Source: an uncultured Bacteroidota bacterium (lineage in GTDB: Bacteria; Bacteroidota; Bacteroidia; B-17B0; Aurantibacillaceae). Taken from it: a DNA stretch of 64,000 nucleotides. The notes below the pieces were generated by a model. It searched no databases and was not told the origin of the DNA. It worked only from the letters and a program-made list of their open reading frames with translations. Below are positions 8,694-18,119 of this stretch, piece after piece. How positions within the stretch are numbered: the stretch's first letter is position 1; every line of letters starts with the position of its first letter. Made by a program: the position numbers and the translations under genes. Location of the stretch: NCBI GenBank assembly GCA_937873155.1, contig CALMVZ010000036.1:1-64000 (forward strand). The letters are read 5' to 3'.

Positions 8694-9922
8694 TCCTGCT
8701 CCTTATTCAACAAAACTTCTTTAGCCGTTTTCATGGCAACAGCGTTATATTTTTTCTCAACGTAACTTAATACTTTGTCTAACACTTCTTTTCCCTTATC
8801 GTCAAGTGAACTCACTTCTTTTAAGAATACTTCATTCAATGCAATTTCTTTAATAGCTTTTACTTGCTTAGGAATCTCCCCGAATGCTAATTCAACCCTG
8901 CGCTCATTATACAAAGTTTCAAACTCATTTAATTTAGAAGCAACGATCGCTTTACATTTGCTGATCTCGCTATGGCGTGATCGCAGGTTTTTTTCTGCCT
9001 GCTCCTTCAAGGAGTTAATATCGATATAATGGATATTGTTTGATGACAGAACCTCTTTATCCACATCAGCAGGTAAAGCAAGGTCGATGATCACTTTTTT
9101 ATTTTTATCGCCTGCCAAAAGCTGCGTATAATTATTTGCATTGATAATGGCTTCGGTTGAACCTGTACAGGTGATCAATACATCAAATCCCATTTGGTAA
9201 TTATTCAGGTCTTTCAGATCATGATATTTTCCATCCAGCTTTACAGCTAATTTTTCTGCGTTCTGTATTGTGCGGTTAAATACGGTAAAGTTGGCGTATT
9301 TATGCTTTTGCAGGTAATTTGCCATCGTTGTATTCGTTTCGCCTGATCCAACCATTACAATACGAGCATCATTCTTAATTCCAAGATCCCGTAACTGACG
9401 GTAAGCCAAAGAAACTATCGACACCGGATTTTTAGCGATCTCTGTATTGGTAAAAACATCTTTTGCAGTTTCAATAGTGTGCTTGATCACCATGCGAATA
9501 AAATCACCCGTTAAACCTAACAAGTTACAAAACTCATAAGCCTTACGTACTTGTGTGATGATCTCTCTCTCACCAACAACCAATGATTTTAATGAAGAAG
9601 CCACTTCGAAAACATGAGCCACTGCATCCTGTCCTTCATGAACTTCAACTTTAGAAGAAAGTAATTCAAGGGTAGCTTCATCCAAATGCGAATTGATGAA
9701 TGACAACAATTTATTAATTGAAACTGAATTCACTTCTTTATCCGTACAGATAAAAAATTCAACGCGGTTGCAAGTACTCAACAGCATCAGTTCATCAAAA
9801 CCAAAATTGATCTTTATCCCGCCTAAAAAAGAGCTCTGAACTTCTTCACTTAAATGGAGCAAAGCCAGTTTTTCGAGAGGTAAATTCCGGTGATTAAAAG
9901 ATATGACTTTAAAAGTGCCCAA
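8690..9922 (-). CDS. hemA: glutamyl-tRNA reductase (TTG start)
   Basis: It reduces Glu-tRNA to glutamate-1-semialdehyde with NADPH, the first step of C5-pathway haem synthesis. The 410 residues include the catalytic Cys in LLSTCNRVEFF near residue 50, the substrate segment SSLKSLVVGEREI, the nucleotide-binding GSGETNTTMANYL, and a C-terminal helical dimerisation region. The start is TTG at 9922. An in-frame TAA sits directly before it, and the next Met falls close to the catalytic Cys. The N-terminal TFKVISFNHRNLPLEK matches the family start, so TTG must be used. It heads the operon hemA-hemCD-membrane protein-hemB-aroK-barrel. Confidence 0.96.
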   Translation of the reverse strand: MGTFKVISFNHRNLPLEKLALLHLSEEVQSSFLGGIKINFGFDELMLLSTCNRVEFFICTDKEVNSVSINKLLSFINSHLDEATLELLSSKVEVHEGQDAVAHVFEVASSLKSLVVGEREIITQVRKAYEFCNLLGLTGDFIRMVIKHTIETAKDVFTNTEIAKNPVSIVSLAYRQLRDLGIKNDARIVMVGSGETNTTMANYLQKHKYANFTVFNRTIQNAEKLAVKLDGKYHDLKDLNNYQMGFDVLITCTGSTEAIINANNYTQLLAGDKNKKVIIDLALPADVDKEVLSSNNIHYIDINSLKEQAEKNLRSRHSEISKCKAIVASKLNEFETLYNERRVELAFGEIPKQVKAIKEIALNEVFLKEVSSLDDKGKEVLDKVLSYVEKKYNAVAMKTAKEVLLNKEQE

Positions 9923-10028
9923 TTAGATTGCAAATATCGCCAATTCTTCTCTTTTTTTTGTCATATTAATGTCATAAAACCGACTGACAAAGGTCATAGG
10001 ATGCTTAATTATTGCTATTTTTAGGTCT

Positions 10029-12245
10029 ATGAATATTAAGTGTTCGAAGGTATTATTATTGATCTGGTATCTGGCTTCCCTTTCATTTGCATTTTCTCAA
10101 AATAAAGAGGCAGAGACGCTATTTTCCAATAATACCGTCAAGTTTAGAAAATTCATTAATGGAAAAAACAGAGATTCTGCTTTAGTTTATCTAAAACGCA
10201 ATGAAAAGATCGCTGAAACACAACAGGCAGAGGAATTTAAATACTTTTTATGTCTTCAGAAGGCACAGTATTACAAGTTGATAGAAAACAATATTGAACT
10301 TCTGATCAATGCTAACCGGGCTCACGCCTATTTTAAAAGGACAAACAGGGTTCAAAATGAATTGGAGGCCGCTTTTCTTTTAGGAAGTACTTATTTTACA
10401 ACTTCAGATTATGACTCGACTCTTTATTTTTGTGATGCCTATATTCCAGTTGCAGAAAGAATAAAATCAGAAAATACACTTGCCTCTTTTTACATGCTAA
10501 AAGGCCGGTGCCTTTCACACAAAGGAGATCTGAATGAAGCCACTAAAGTTTTACAATTTTCTCTAGAACTTTCGAAAAAACACAAGAACATCAATAATAT
10601 CTTCCATTCCATTTTAGGACTTGCCGCTGTATACGAACAAATGAACACATCTTTTGCGTTGTCGTATTTAAACCAGGCTGCAAAATACGCCGACTCTATG
10701 GATAATAATTCCCAAAACACTTTATATACTGCTTATGGAAATACTTATAGGAATTTGGGCAAGTTTGATTCCGCATTATATTTTTACAACCGAAATCTTA
10801 AATTAATAAATAAAGACGATGACAAAGTGCATTACGGCGCTATGGTTGGTAATATCGGGAATATTTACTTCGACATGGGCCGGTTGGATGAAGCTTTAGA
10901 AAAACAATTTGAATCGCTTGAATATTTTAAAATGGCAAGTGATTCTTTAGATATTGAAATTGCTTACGGAACGATTGCAGATATTTATTTGAAAAAAGGA
11001 AACTACAAACTTTCCCTGGAATATTATAATAAAGCGACTGCAATGTCATTGAGATTAGGTTTTAAAGAGGAATTACTGTACAACTATACCGGATTATACC
11101 AGTGCTATGAACAAATGGGTGATTATAAGGAAGCCTATAAAGCTTATAAATTATACCATGCATATAATGATAGTGTAAGGAATGTTGAGATGACGAAAAA
11201 AATTACTGAGCAGGAATTAACCTACCGGTTCAGCAATCAACAGAAAGAACAAAGATTAATACAGGAAGGCAAAGACCAATTGACAGCTGAACAGATCAAA
11301 CGCCAGCGTTTAACTATTTATGCGGGATTAGCAGGTGCAGTTGTATTACTAATATTTTTAATTGTATCGGTAAGGAATAGCAATATCCGCAAGAGAATTA
11401 ATAAACAGTTGGAATCAAGTCATGCCGAGATCAATCAACAAAAAAATGTGATCGAACATAAGAATCGCGAGATCACAGATAGTATCATGTATGCTTCACG
11501 AATTCAACAAGGAATTTTACCGGATGTTGAAGAGATAAGGTCACTCCTCCCAAACAGTTTTTTATTTTACCGCCCGCGTGATATTGTAAGCGGGGATTTT
11601 TACTGGATGAAAAAATTAAACGGGAGTGATAAAGTCGGATTTGATGATATGGTCGGCGTTGTGGTTGCTGATTGTACAGGACATGGTGTGCCGGGCGCGT
11701 TCATGAGTTTTATCGGCAGCACCATTTTAAATCAAACTTTGAATAACAAAAAAGTGAATGGTCCTGCAGCGGCTTTAAATTACCTGAACGAACAATTACC
11801 CCTTACATTAAAGAGCAAAATAAAATCCGGGCAGATCAACGATGGTATGGAAGCCGGCATTTGCGTGATCAATAAAACAAAGAATAAATTATTTTTCGCA
11901 GGCGCTAACTTGAATTTAATTCATATTCGTAACGGAAACGTGAATGAAATTAAAGGTGATAAACATTCTATCGGGCTGAACATCGAACAACGCAAAACTT
12001 TTACTGATAATGAAATTTCATTGGAGAAAGGTGATTGTATCTATATGTTCTCCGATGGATATCCTGATCAGTTCGGTGGTGAGAAAGGAAAAAAATATAA
12101 ATATAAGAACCTGGTCAATTTCTTAAAAGAGAATTGTCATTTAAGTGCGGAAGAACAATTAGAGAAACTCTCCGATAATTTCGATAACTGGAAAGGAAAT
12201 CTTGAACAGTTGGATGATGTGTTGCTGTTTGGATTGAAAGTATAA
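10029..12245 (+). CDS. TPR sensor with membrane anchor and SpoIIE-type PP2C phosphatase
   Basis: It has 738 residues. A signal sequence (LLLIWYLASLSFAFSQ) is followed by about six to eight TPR units to residue ~400, for example ALYFYNRNLKLINK and ALEKQFESLEYFK. Then come a transmembrane helix near residue 435 (IYAGLAGAVVLLIFLIVSV), a short coiled coil, and a SpoIIE/PP2C domain. That domain has FYRPRDIVSGDFYW, VVVADCTGHGVPGAFMS, GMEAGICVIN, FAGANLNLI and MFSDGYPDQFGG, so the metal-binding aspartates are present. The TPRs would be periplasmic and the phosphatase cytoplasmic. Such proteins probably dephosphorylate anti-sigma or STAS-type partners. Its partner is not visible beside it; a STAS-like protein lies at 36666-37055 but the link is only speculation. 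Confidence 0.9.
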   Translation: MNIKCSKVLLLIWYLASLSFAFSQNKEAETLFSNNTVKFRKFINGKNRDSALVYLKRNEKIAETQQAEEFKYFLCLQKAQYYKLIENNIELLINANRAHAYFKRTNRVQNELEAAFLLGSTYFTTSDYDSTLYFCDAYIPVAERIKSENTLASFYMLKGRCLSHKGDLNEATKVLQFSLELSKKHKNINNIFHSILGLAAVYEQMNTSFALSYLNQAAKYADSMDNNSQNTLYTAYGNTYRNLGKFDSALYFYNRNLKLINKDDDKVHYGAMVGNIGNIYFDMGRLDEALEKQFESLEYFKMASDSLDIEIAYGTIADIYLKKGNYKLSLEYYNKATAMSLRLGFKEELLYNYTGLYQCYEQMGDYKEAYKAYKLYHAYNDSVRNVEMTKKITEQELTYRFSNQQKEQRLIQEGKDQLTAEQIKRQRLTIYAGLAGAVVLLIFLIVSVRNSNIRKRINKQLESSHAEINQQKNVIEHKNREITDSIMYASRIQQGILPDVEEIRSLLPNSFLFYRPRDIVSGDFYWMKKLNGSDKVGFDDMVGVVVADCTGHGVPGAFMSFIGSTILNQTLNNKKVNGPAAALNYLNEQLPLTLKSKIKSGQINDGMEAGICVINKTKNKLFFAGANLNLIHIRNGNVNEIKGDKHSIGLNIEQRKTFTDNEISLEKGDCIYMFSDGYPDQFGGEKGKKYKYKNLVNFLKENCHLSAEEQLEKLSDNFDNWKGNLEQLDDVLLFGLKV

Positions 12246-12250
12246 TTTCA

Positions 12251-12344
12251 TCAGGGCTAAAGCCCTTGCTTTTTCTTCGCATTAAAAACCCCGAACCTAA
12301 GTCCGGGGTTTAGAGAAACATGATTGATTGGGCTTTAGCCCTGA
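12251..12344. repeat. inverted-repeat element around a bidirectional terminator
   Basis: Perfect 15-nt arms, TCAGGGCTAAAGCCC at 12251-12265 and its reverse complement at 12330-12344, enclose an internal GC hairpin at 12286-12312. Each arm is itself almost palindromic (GGGCT..AGCCC). The element fills the gap between the convergent genes ending at 12245 and 12346. It looks like a dispersed REP-like unit and not a plain terminator. Confidence 0.75.
12286..12312. terminator. bidirectional intrinsic terminator
   Basis: The stem AACCCCG / CGGGGTT with loop AACCTAAGTC is flanked by A on the left and T on the right. It lies between the convergent SpoIIE-type gene and fabH and can serve both strands. 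Confidence 0.75.
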
Positions 12345-12345
12345 A

Positions 12346-13338
12346 TTATTTTGTATCGTAAGCCCACTTTAACCAGATAGATCCCCAGGTAAAGCCACCG
12401 CCAAAAGCAGAGATAATTAAATTATCTCCTTTCTTCAATTGCTTTTCATAATCCCACAATAATAACGGGATTGTTCCTGCTGTAGTGTTACCGTAACGTT
12501 CGATGTTCATCATCACTTTCTCCGGCCCTAAACCCATTCTGTCGGCTGTAGCATCAACAATACGCTTATTGGCCTGGTGCGGCACTAACCACGCAATATC
12601 ACTTGCTTTCAATTTATTTTTTTCGATGATCTCGGCACTTACATCCGCCATTCCTTTCACGGCGAATTTAAATACGGCCTGACCCTCTTGATAAACATAA
12701 TGCTTGCGTGCATCCACTGTTTCGTGGCTGGGAGGTAAAACAGAACCGCCGGCGTGCATACACAGATAATTCCTTCCGGCACCATCAGCTTTTAAAATAA
12801 AATCTTTTACGCCAAGATCTTCATTAGTTGGTTCTAATAAAACTGCCCCTGCCCCATCACCGAAGATGATACAGGTAGCGCGGTCTTTATAATCGATTAT
12901 CGATGACATTTTATCGCCACCGATCACTAATATTTTTTTGTAGCGCCCTGTTTCAATGAATTGCGCGCCTGTTGCCAAAGCATAAATAAATCCTGAACAT
13001 GCCGCAGAAAGATCAAATCCCCATGCATTCTTAGCGCCTAGTTTATCGCAAACAACATTTGAAGTAGAAGGGAATGTATAATCTCCGGTAATAGTTCCGA
13101 TGATCACCATATCCAATTCTTCTGCTTTGATGCCGCGCTTTTTTAATAATTCTTCTGAAGCAGCGATACACATATCAGAAAGACCTTTTCCTTCGCCCTT
13201 TAAGATCCTGCGTTCTTTTATTCCTGTACGGGACGTGATCCACTCATCATTAGTGTCCACCATTGTAGAAAGGATCTCGTTCGTTAGAACGTAATCCGGC
13301 ACACACCCGCCAACTGCTGTAATTGCTGCTTTGATCAT
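12346..13338 (-). CDS. fabH: 3-oxoacyl-ACP synthase III
   Basis: It condenses acetyl-CoA or branched acyl-CoA with malonyl-ACP to start fatty acid synthesis. The 330 residues show the full catalytic triad: Cys in [16 protein letters not shown], His in [12 protein letters not shown], and Asn in [12 protein letters not shown]. The N-terminal [15 protein letters not shown] and [11 protein letters not shown] are typical. Its start shares one base with the plsX stop region, so the two are translationally coupled, as in the common plsX-fabH pair. Confidence 0.97.
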   Translation of the reverse strand: MIKAAITAVGGCVPDYVLTNEILSTMVDTNDEWITSRTGIKERRILKGEGKGLSDMCIAASEELLKKRGIKAEELDMVIIGTITGDYTFPSTSNVVCDKLGAKNAWGFDLSAACSGFIYALATGAQFIETGRYKKILVIGGDKMSSIIDYKDRATCIIFGDGAGAVLLEPTNEDLGVKDFILKADGAGRNYLCMHAGGSVLPPSHETVDARKHYVYQEGQAVFKFAVKGMADVSAEIIEKNKLKASDIAWLVPHQANKRIVDATADRMGLGPEKVMMNIERYGNTTAGTIPLLLWDYEKQLKKGDNLIISAFGGGFTWGSIWLKWAYDTK

Positions 13339-14285
13339 TACTGAAATGCTTGTTTTATTTTATCACTCAAATTAGCATCTACAAGATCTTTTGCCAATAC
13401 TAACGCGTTCTTAAATGCAAGCGGACTTGAAATACCGTGCGCTATAAGTACGTTTGAGTTTATTCCTAAAATTGGTGTCGCACCATAAAGTTCGTAATTG
13501 AATTGATCGAAATATTTATCGGTCAGTTTTCTTTTTCTCATCATCGTGTAAAACGCTTCTGCCTGTTTCAACACTACATTTCCTACAAATCCTTCACAAA
13601 CTATAACATCTGCTTTATCGTTGAAAAGATCACGGCCTTCCACGTTTCCGACAAAATTAAAATCTTTTGAATCCTTCATTAAATTGTAGGTGGCCTGCGC
13701 CACTAAATTTCCTTTTTCAGCTTCTTCGCCGATATTCAATAAAGCAACTTTCGGATTCGGGATCTTATAAACTTCACGGGCCATGATGGAGCCAAGGATT
13801 CCGAATTGATATAATACATCCGGTTTACAATCTGCATTTGTGCCAACATCAAGGATCAATCCCCATCCGCCATTTTCTTTTGGAAGCGGATTAGGAATGC
13901 TTGGACGTATAACACCGGGAACAGCTTTTACCGAGAACATGGAACCCACTAACATAGCTCCGGTATTTCCTGCACTGGTGAACGATGAGATCTTTTCTTC
14001 CTTTAATAACTTGAAACCAATGGCAATACTGCTATTTGGTTTTTGCGCGAGTGCTTTTGTCGGATGCGCACCCATTTCGAGAGTTTCAGTAGTATGCACA
14101 AACTCGAAACGGCTGAGATCCGCTTTTTGTTCAGTTAAATATTTTTTTGCGGCATTTTCATCACCGATCAAAACAAGGATAGCAGATGCAGGTAATTCTT
14201 TTGCTGCTAAGATCGCCCCATCCAGACAATTTTTCGGAGCGAAATCCCCACCCATTATATCTAATCCGATCTTCATATTTAACAC
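13338..14285 (-). CDS. plsX: phosphate acyltransferase PlsX
   Basis: It makes acyl-phosphate from acyl-ACP for phospholipid synthesis by the PlsX/PlsY route. It is a soluble protein of 315 residues with the family start [13 protein letters not shown], the segments [14 protein letters not shown] and [14 protein letters not shown], and [13 protein letters not shown]. The better start is probably the Met at residue 4 (base 14276), which gives MKIGLD. It is followed by fabH with overlap. A TAAATTTG -7 box lies just upstream, so it is transcribed independently of the histidine kinase gene before it. Confidence 0.96.
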   Translation of the reverse strand: MLNMKIGLDIMGGDFAPKNCLDGAILAAKELPASAILVLIGDENAAKKYLTEQKADLSRFEFVHTTETLEMGAHPTKALAQKPNSSIAIGFKLLKEEKISSFTSAGNTGAMLVGSMFSVKAVPGVIRPSIPNPLPKENGGWGLILDVGTNADCKPDVLYQFGILGSIMAREVYKIPNPKVALLNIGEEAEKGNLVAQATYNLMKDSKDFNFVGNVEGRDLFNDKADVIVCEGFVGNVVLKQAEAFYTMMRKRKLTDKYFDQFNYELYGATPILGINSNVLIAHGISSPLAFKNALVLAKDLVDANLSDKIKQAFQ

Positions 14286-14309
14286 ATCAATTTAGAAAGG
14301 CTAAAAAAA

Positions 14310-14317
14310 CAAATTTA
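14310..14317 (-). promoter_or_regulatory. -7 box for plsX-fabH
   Basis: TAAATTTG on the minus strand exactly fits the Bacteroidota TAnnTTTG consensus, about 25-30 bp before the plsX start. The -33 element is weak: TTG-containing DNA about 15 bp upstream. Confidence 0.5.
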
Positions 14318-14409
14318 GCCTTAATAATACAACAATAAACCGCTAAAGTTATTAAGAGGGTTGTTTAAACTAATTTTAGCGTATACGATTTGATTTACAG
14401 ACAATTAAA

Positions 14410-15648
14410 CTAACCGGTTTTGGTTTCGCCTATATTGAAAGAGACCCTGATTTTTGTTCCGTTCTCATTCAAAAAAACCACCTTTCCGTCTATTTGTTCA
14501 GTCAACGAATGAATTAAGGAAACGCCCAGCGTTTTTTCTTTTTCCGGAGAAGTTATCTTATTACCCATTCCTTTTCCGTTGTCGCCAATTGTAATTTGGA
14601 TTTCAGTGCCGGTGTTTTCCATCTTTATAATTATTTCAGGGTCCGGATGACCGATAGGAAAAGCATGCTTTATACTATTGGTAACAGCTTCATTGATAAT
14701 TAATCCTATCGGAATAGCTTTGTTGATCGGCATTTCCAGGTCATAGTAACTCTCATTTAATGTGATACTCCGCATAGGCTCTAAACTATTCATCAATTCT
14801 TTACACAATGAGGAAATATACTTATCCAATTTTATTTTATTCAGATCAGGAGCGCGATACAACATTGAATGTACCAGTGACATGCTGTGAATCCGGTTCT
14901 TACTTTCGTTGATAAGGCCTTTTGCTTCAATATTTTCTGTACTGTTCGCTTGCAAACTCAACAAGCCTGTAATTATCGCCATGTTATTCTTTACGCGGTG
15001 ATGAACTTCAGCGAACAGAACTTCTTTTTCCTTTAGTGATTGGTTCAGTTTTACCTGTGCTGCCTTTTCATCCTTAAGGTGATTATGGATCAAACGGTTC
15101 AGCATGAACGTCAGAAAACCTGTACAAATGATTGAGAAAATAACATCGTAATACCACAACACTAGAACCGACTCATCTGGAATCGAATTGTTTCTGATAG
15201 ACGGAAAATCGAAAAGAATTGAGACGAAGAAAAAAACCAATGAGATGATAAAATGAGTGATGGTGAATTTATCCTTTATTGACGGATTGTTTAACAGAAT
15301 AATAGTGACAATCAGGGGGAAATAGAACAAAAAGGCCCCTGCATCGAAAGGATAATATTCATTCACGAAAAATAATGAGATGTTGATGTAAATAGTAAAT
15401 GTGAATAGCGCCCAATTATATTTATGACGATAATTAAGAAAGAGGCTGAGGATCGCCATTAACAGAAAACACAGCTCGGGCAATAAGGGGTAATCTGATC
15501 TGAGAAAAACAACGTTGGTTGCCCCAAGAAGTAAAAAGAAAATGACAATAAGGTTGAAGATATTCAGCGTGCGGATCTTCCGAAGCTCGTGAAAACTAAG
15601 AGTGTCGTCAATGCCAATATTACTGAGTTTCCGTAAGAAATGCTTCAT
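14410..15648 (-). CDS. membrane sensor histidine kinase, HisKA_2 type
   Basis: It has 412 residues. The N-terminal half holds about six or seven transmembrane helices (from LNIFNLIVIFFLLLGATNVVF to DVIFSIICTGFLTFMLN) with little periplasmic sequence. A linker helix follows, then the phospho-acceptor block EVLFAEVHHRVKNNMAIITG typical of HisKA_2/LytS-like kinases, and a HATPase domain with NEAVTNSIKHAFP (N box), GDNGKGMG (G1) and LGVSLIHSL (G2). No response regulator is adjacent, so the partner is unknown. The gene sits alone between rpmF and plsX with a terminator upstream, splitting a locus that is usually contiguous. Confidence 0.93.
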   Translation of the reverse strand: MKHFLRKLSNIGIDDTLSFHELRKIRTLNIFNLIVIFFLLLGATNVVFLRSDYPLLPELCFLLMAILSLFLNYRHKYNWALFTFTIYINISLFFVNEYYPFDAGAFLFYFPLIVTIILLNNPSIKDKFTITHFIISLVFFFVSILFDFPSIRNNSIPDESVLVLWYYDVIFSIICTGFLTFMLNRLIHNHLKDEKAAQVKLNQSLKEKEVLFAEVHHRVKNNMAIITGLLSLQANSTENIEAKGLINESKNRIHSMSLVHSMLYRAPDLNKIKLDKYISSLCKELMNSLEPMRSITLNESYYDLEMPINKAIPIGLIINEAVTNSIKHAFPIGHPDPEIIIKMENTGTEIQITIGDNGKGMGNKITSPEKEKTLGVSLIHSLTEQIDGKVVFLNENGTKIRVSFNIGETKTG

Positions 15649-15687
15649 AAGTACGGAAGCAATGATACTTATTTATTTCGGCAAATA

Positions 15688-15717
15688 AAAAAGCCCCGCT
15701 CAATAGCAGGGCTTCTT
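15688..15717 (-). terminator. terminator after rpmF
   Basis: Read on the minus strand, the stem AAGCCCTGC...GCGGGGCTT is followed by a run of T. It lies just downstream of rpmF and isolates it from the histidine kinase gene. Confidence 0.75.
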
Positions 15718-15736
15718 TAAAAATTAATCAGGAATA

Positions 15737-15925
15737 TTAAGCTGTAGCTTTTTCCATTACAACTTTTCCTTTGTAATATAATTTTCCTTCGAACCAATGA
15801 GCACGGTGCATTAAATGCGCTTCGCCGGTTGTAGTATCTTTCGCAATTGTCATAGTCGGGGCTTTATATGTAGCACGACGTGAATCTCTGCGTGAGCGCG
15901 ATAGTTTTCGTTTAGGATTTGGCAT
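15737..15925 (-). CDS. rpmF: 50S ribosomal protein L32 (bL32)
   Basis: It is a 62-residue basic protein with the family start [21 protein letters not shown] and [13 protein letters not shown]. It has no Cys, so it is the zinc-free form. It follows the DUF177 gene, the usual partner of rpmF in bacteria, and is closed by its own terminator. Confidence 0.96.
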   Translation of the reverse strand: MPNPKRKLSRSRRDSRRATYKAPTMTIAKDTTTGEAHLMHRAHWFEGKLYYKGKVVMEKATA

Positions 15926-15950
15926 GGTTTCTTACTTTGTGATAAAGTGT

Positions 15951-15968
15951 TCCCGATAGCTATCGGGA
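15951..15968. repeat. perfect 18-nt palindrome TCCCGATAGCTATCGGGA
   Basis: It lies between the DUF177 gene and rpmF. Near copies are at 20381-20398 (one mismatch) and 59617-59634 (one mismatch), all intergenic. It can form a hairpin on both strands and belongs to a dispersed palindrome family. Confidence 0.8.
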
Positions 15969-15992
15969 TCTACTTTATCTGGTTTTTAATAT

Positions 15993-16517
15993 TTAATTTT
16001 TATTGATCTTGAGTTTATTTAATTTTTCCCACATGGGATTTGTTTCTTTTTCTTCTTCCTGCGTTGAATTTTCATTCAGCTTATTCAGCGTGTCGTAATC
16101 ACATTCGAAATCTTCATCGATCTCGCATGGTACACGGCGCGATGGCAAAGCCAGCATTATATATTCGTACAAATAGTGTGATACATCTGCTTGTCCGTCA
16201 CTATCATTCACCACCAAAATTTCATCTGTACTGTCATCAGGATTTCCGGTTCTTACAACCAGTTTTTCTGAAGCTTCTACAGGGAAATCATAATCTGTGA
16301 GGCAACGGTCACAACTCAAATTAATAGTGCCGTTAATATCGAACTCCATTTCCATCAGGTTATTTTGTTTCGTTAAAACGATCACAACCTTCAGGTCAGC
16401 TTTTGCAATTTCACTATCAGGAAATTGTTCAAAGAACGTCCCGTTTATGCTGAACTCAAATTCGTGAGTTCCAACAGGCAAACCGGCAAATTTTACTATG
16501 TACTGCTTTTTGCCCAT
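15993..16517 (-). CDS. DUF177 (YceD-like) protein
   Basis: A 174-residue DUF177 protein that precedes rpmF, as in most bacteria. The family is linked to 23S rRNA/ribosome assembly; its exact role here is inferred. The signature is LSCDRCLTDYDFPV near residue 90 with a later Cys pair (RRVPCEIDEDFECD), a possible metal site. The tail is acidic then basic. The promoter at 16537-16567 is well formed, and rpmF follows 67 bp downstream past the palindrome. Confidence 0.92.
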   Translation of the reverse strand: MGKKQYIVKFAGLPVGTHEFEFSINGTFFEQFPDSEIAKADLKVVIVLTKQNNLMEMEFDINGTINLSCDRCLTDYDFPVEASEKLVVRTGNPDDSTDEILVVNDSDGQADVSHYLYEYIMLALPSRRVPCEIDEDFECDYDTLNKLNENSTQEEEKETNPMWEKLNKLKINKN

Positions 16518-16536
16518 TTTGCTCTAAAAAGGGATG

Positions 16537-16567
16537 CAAATTTACTAAAAAATCCCTATCCGGCAAA
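16537..16567 (-). promoter_or_regulatory. promoter of the DUF177-rpmF unit
   Basis: On the minus strand, TTTG (16567-16564), a 19-bp spacer and TAAATTTG (16544-16537) match the Bacteroidota -33/-7 pattern. The DUF177 start codon is 20 bp further on. Confidence 0.7.
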
Positions 16568-16619
16568 TTTTAAGCTGAACAAAGGAGTTTTTGGGGAACT
16601 CTTTTAACCGAAGTATAAT

Positions 16620-16976
16620 TTACAGGCTCTCAAGCTGCTGACGAAGCTTTTTCGTCAAACCCTTCACAACCTCATCATAACTATCATTTATCCATTGCCT
16701 CAAAAGCTTCTGAGGTATAGATCCATCGCAAACCACTGTGTTCCAATGAGTTTTACTCATATGGAATCCGGGACTGACGCAAGGATACTTTTCCCTTAAT
16801 TGTATAGCAGTTTCCGGGTCACATTTTACATTGAATTCTACAGGTTTTCCGTTGATATCTGTCAATAAGAACATTTTTCCCATTACTTTGAACACTAATG
16901 TTTCCTCATCAAAAGGAAAACATTCTTCAACTCCTTTTTTAGCTAAACAATGGTCTCTTAATTGCTCGATGTTCAT
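16620..16976 (-). CDS. MmcQ/YjbR family protein
   Basis: A small 118-residue cytoplasmic protein of the MmcQ/YjbR (CyaY-like fold) family. Typical blocks are MNIEQLRDHCLAKKGVEECFPF, TLVFKVMGKMFLL, FNVKCDPE, SPGFHMSKTHWNTV and LRQWINDSYDEVVKGL. The family is widespread and has a DNA-binding-like double-wing fold, but its role is not established. It stands alone upstream of the exb operon on the other strand. Confidence 0.9.
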   Translation of the reverse strand: MNIEQLRDHCLAKKGVEECFPFDEETLVFKVMGKMFLLTDINGKPVEFNVKCDPETAIQLREKYPCVSPGFHMSKTHWNTVVCDGSIPQKLLRQWINDSYDEVVKGLTKKLRQQLESL

Positions 16977-17126
16977 GTCGATCCTTCAATTTTTGCTCCG
17001 TAAAATTACCACTTATTATGCAACTGCTGCCACTTATTGAATTAACGCAATTTGAGGGAGGAATTATGCACTAATTGCGTCTTAAATTCGTTCTGTGATT
17101 GTTAATACAGTATTAATTGTAAAAAC

Positions 17127-17157
17127 TTTTTGATTTAAAACCTTTTTACTAAGTTTG
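17127..17157 (+). promoter_or_regulatory. promoter of the exbB-exbD-exbD-tonB operon
   Basis: TTTTTG (17127-17132), 17 bp, then TAAGTTTG (17150-17157) is a textbook Bacteroidota promoter. The ATG of exbB follows 46 bp later after an AT-rich leader. Confidence 0.75.
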
Positions 17158-17203
17158 GCAATCGTATATAAATATAAAATAATAACTAAATAACATAACA
17201 TCT

Positions 17204-18007
17204 ATGAGCAAGAACAAAACATCAGGAGGATTTCCATTAGTGGTATCTGCATTAGCCATTGTAATTTGTATTGGAATTGGCTGGTTTATTTACAAATCGA
17301 TCTTAGGTTCGGCTGCGAACTTTGAAGGCGGCGACTCTGAAAAAGGTCACCCACACAACATTTTAGGAACGATGTACAAAGGTGGTTTCATTGTGCCTAT
17401 CCTGATCGGGTTCCTGTTAACAGTAATTACTTTCGCTATCGAGCGCTTCATCACTATCATGAAAGCTGCAGGTACAGGTAACACTGATAAATTCGTAGCT
17501 AACATTAAATCATTGATCTCTGCTCACGATTTCGACGGAGCTATTGCTGCTTGCAACAAGCAAAAAGGTTCTTTAGCGAATGTTGTTCACGAAGGCATCG
17601 AAAAATACCGTTTCGTTCAGAACGATTCTCACATGGATAAAGAAGCGAAGGTTCACGCTATACAAAAAGCATTAGAAGAAGCTACCGCTTTAGAATTACC
17701 TATGCTGTCTAAGAACATGGTTGTTATTTCAACTATGGCGTCTATCGGTACATTAGCAGGTCTTATTGGAACGGTTGTCGGGATGATCCGTGCATTCGCG
17801 GCCTTATCTGCAGCAGGTGCTCCTGATACTTCAGCTCTTGCAACGGGTATCTCTGAAGCTCTTGTAAATACATTAGTAGGAATCTTAACCTCAGCGTTCG
17901 CGATCATTTTCTATAACTATTTCAGTAATAGGATTGACCAAATTACCTATGCTATGGATGAAGCCGGATTCTCAATTATCCAGGAATTCCAATCAAGCGG
18001 AAAGTGA
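17204..18007 (+). CDS. exbB: MotA/TolQ/ExbB proton-channel protein
   Basis: It forms the inner-membrane proton channel of a TonB (or Tol-like) energy-transducing complex. The 267 residues have three helices: VVSALAIVICIGIGWFIYK near residue 15, GGFIVPILIGFLLTVITFAIE near 65, and the paired C-terminal helices ISTMASIGTLAGLIGTVVGM and LVNTLVGILTSAFAIIFYNY. The GTLAGLIGTVVGMI stretch is the MotA/ExbB signature. It is first in a four-gene operon with two ExbD and TonB. A fragment of a dispersed inverted repeat (18013-18033) sits directly after its stop. Confidence 0.95.
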   Translation: MSKNKTSGGFPLVVSALAIVICIGIGWFIYKSILGSAANFEGGDSEKGHPHNILGTMYKGGFIVPILIGFLLTVITFAIERFITIMKAAGTGNTDKFVANIKSLISAHDFDGAIAACNKQKGSLANVVHEGIEKYRFVQNDSHMDKEAKVHAIQKALEEATALELPMLSKNMVVISTMASIGTLAGLIGTVVGMIRAFAALSAAGAPDTSALATGISEALVNTLVGILTSAFAIIFYNYFSNRIDQITYAMDEAGFSIIQEFQSSGK

Positions 18008-18012
18008 TCGTA

Positions 18013-18033
18013 GTTCGGCAAGCTCACTATGAC
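18013..18033 (+). repeat. dispersed repeat copy (TTCGGCAAGCTCAC type)
   Basis: The sequence TCGGCAAGCTCACTATGAC matches the copies at 26125-26145 (inverted), 26249-26269 and 61237-61257. It lies inside the exb operon between exbB and the first exbD. Confidence 0.7.
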
Positions 18034-18119
18034 TCTGTCCTTAAAGGGATTTAAAAAAAGTTATAGAAGGCTTATGGAATTTTAAATAAGTATTCATCTA
18101 AATATTAAAACTAAAGAAA

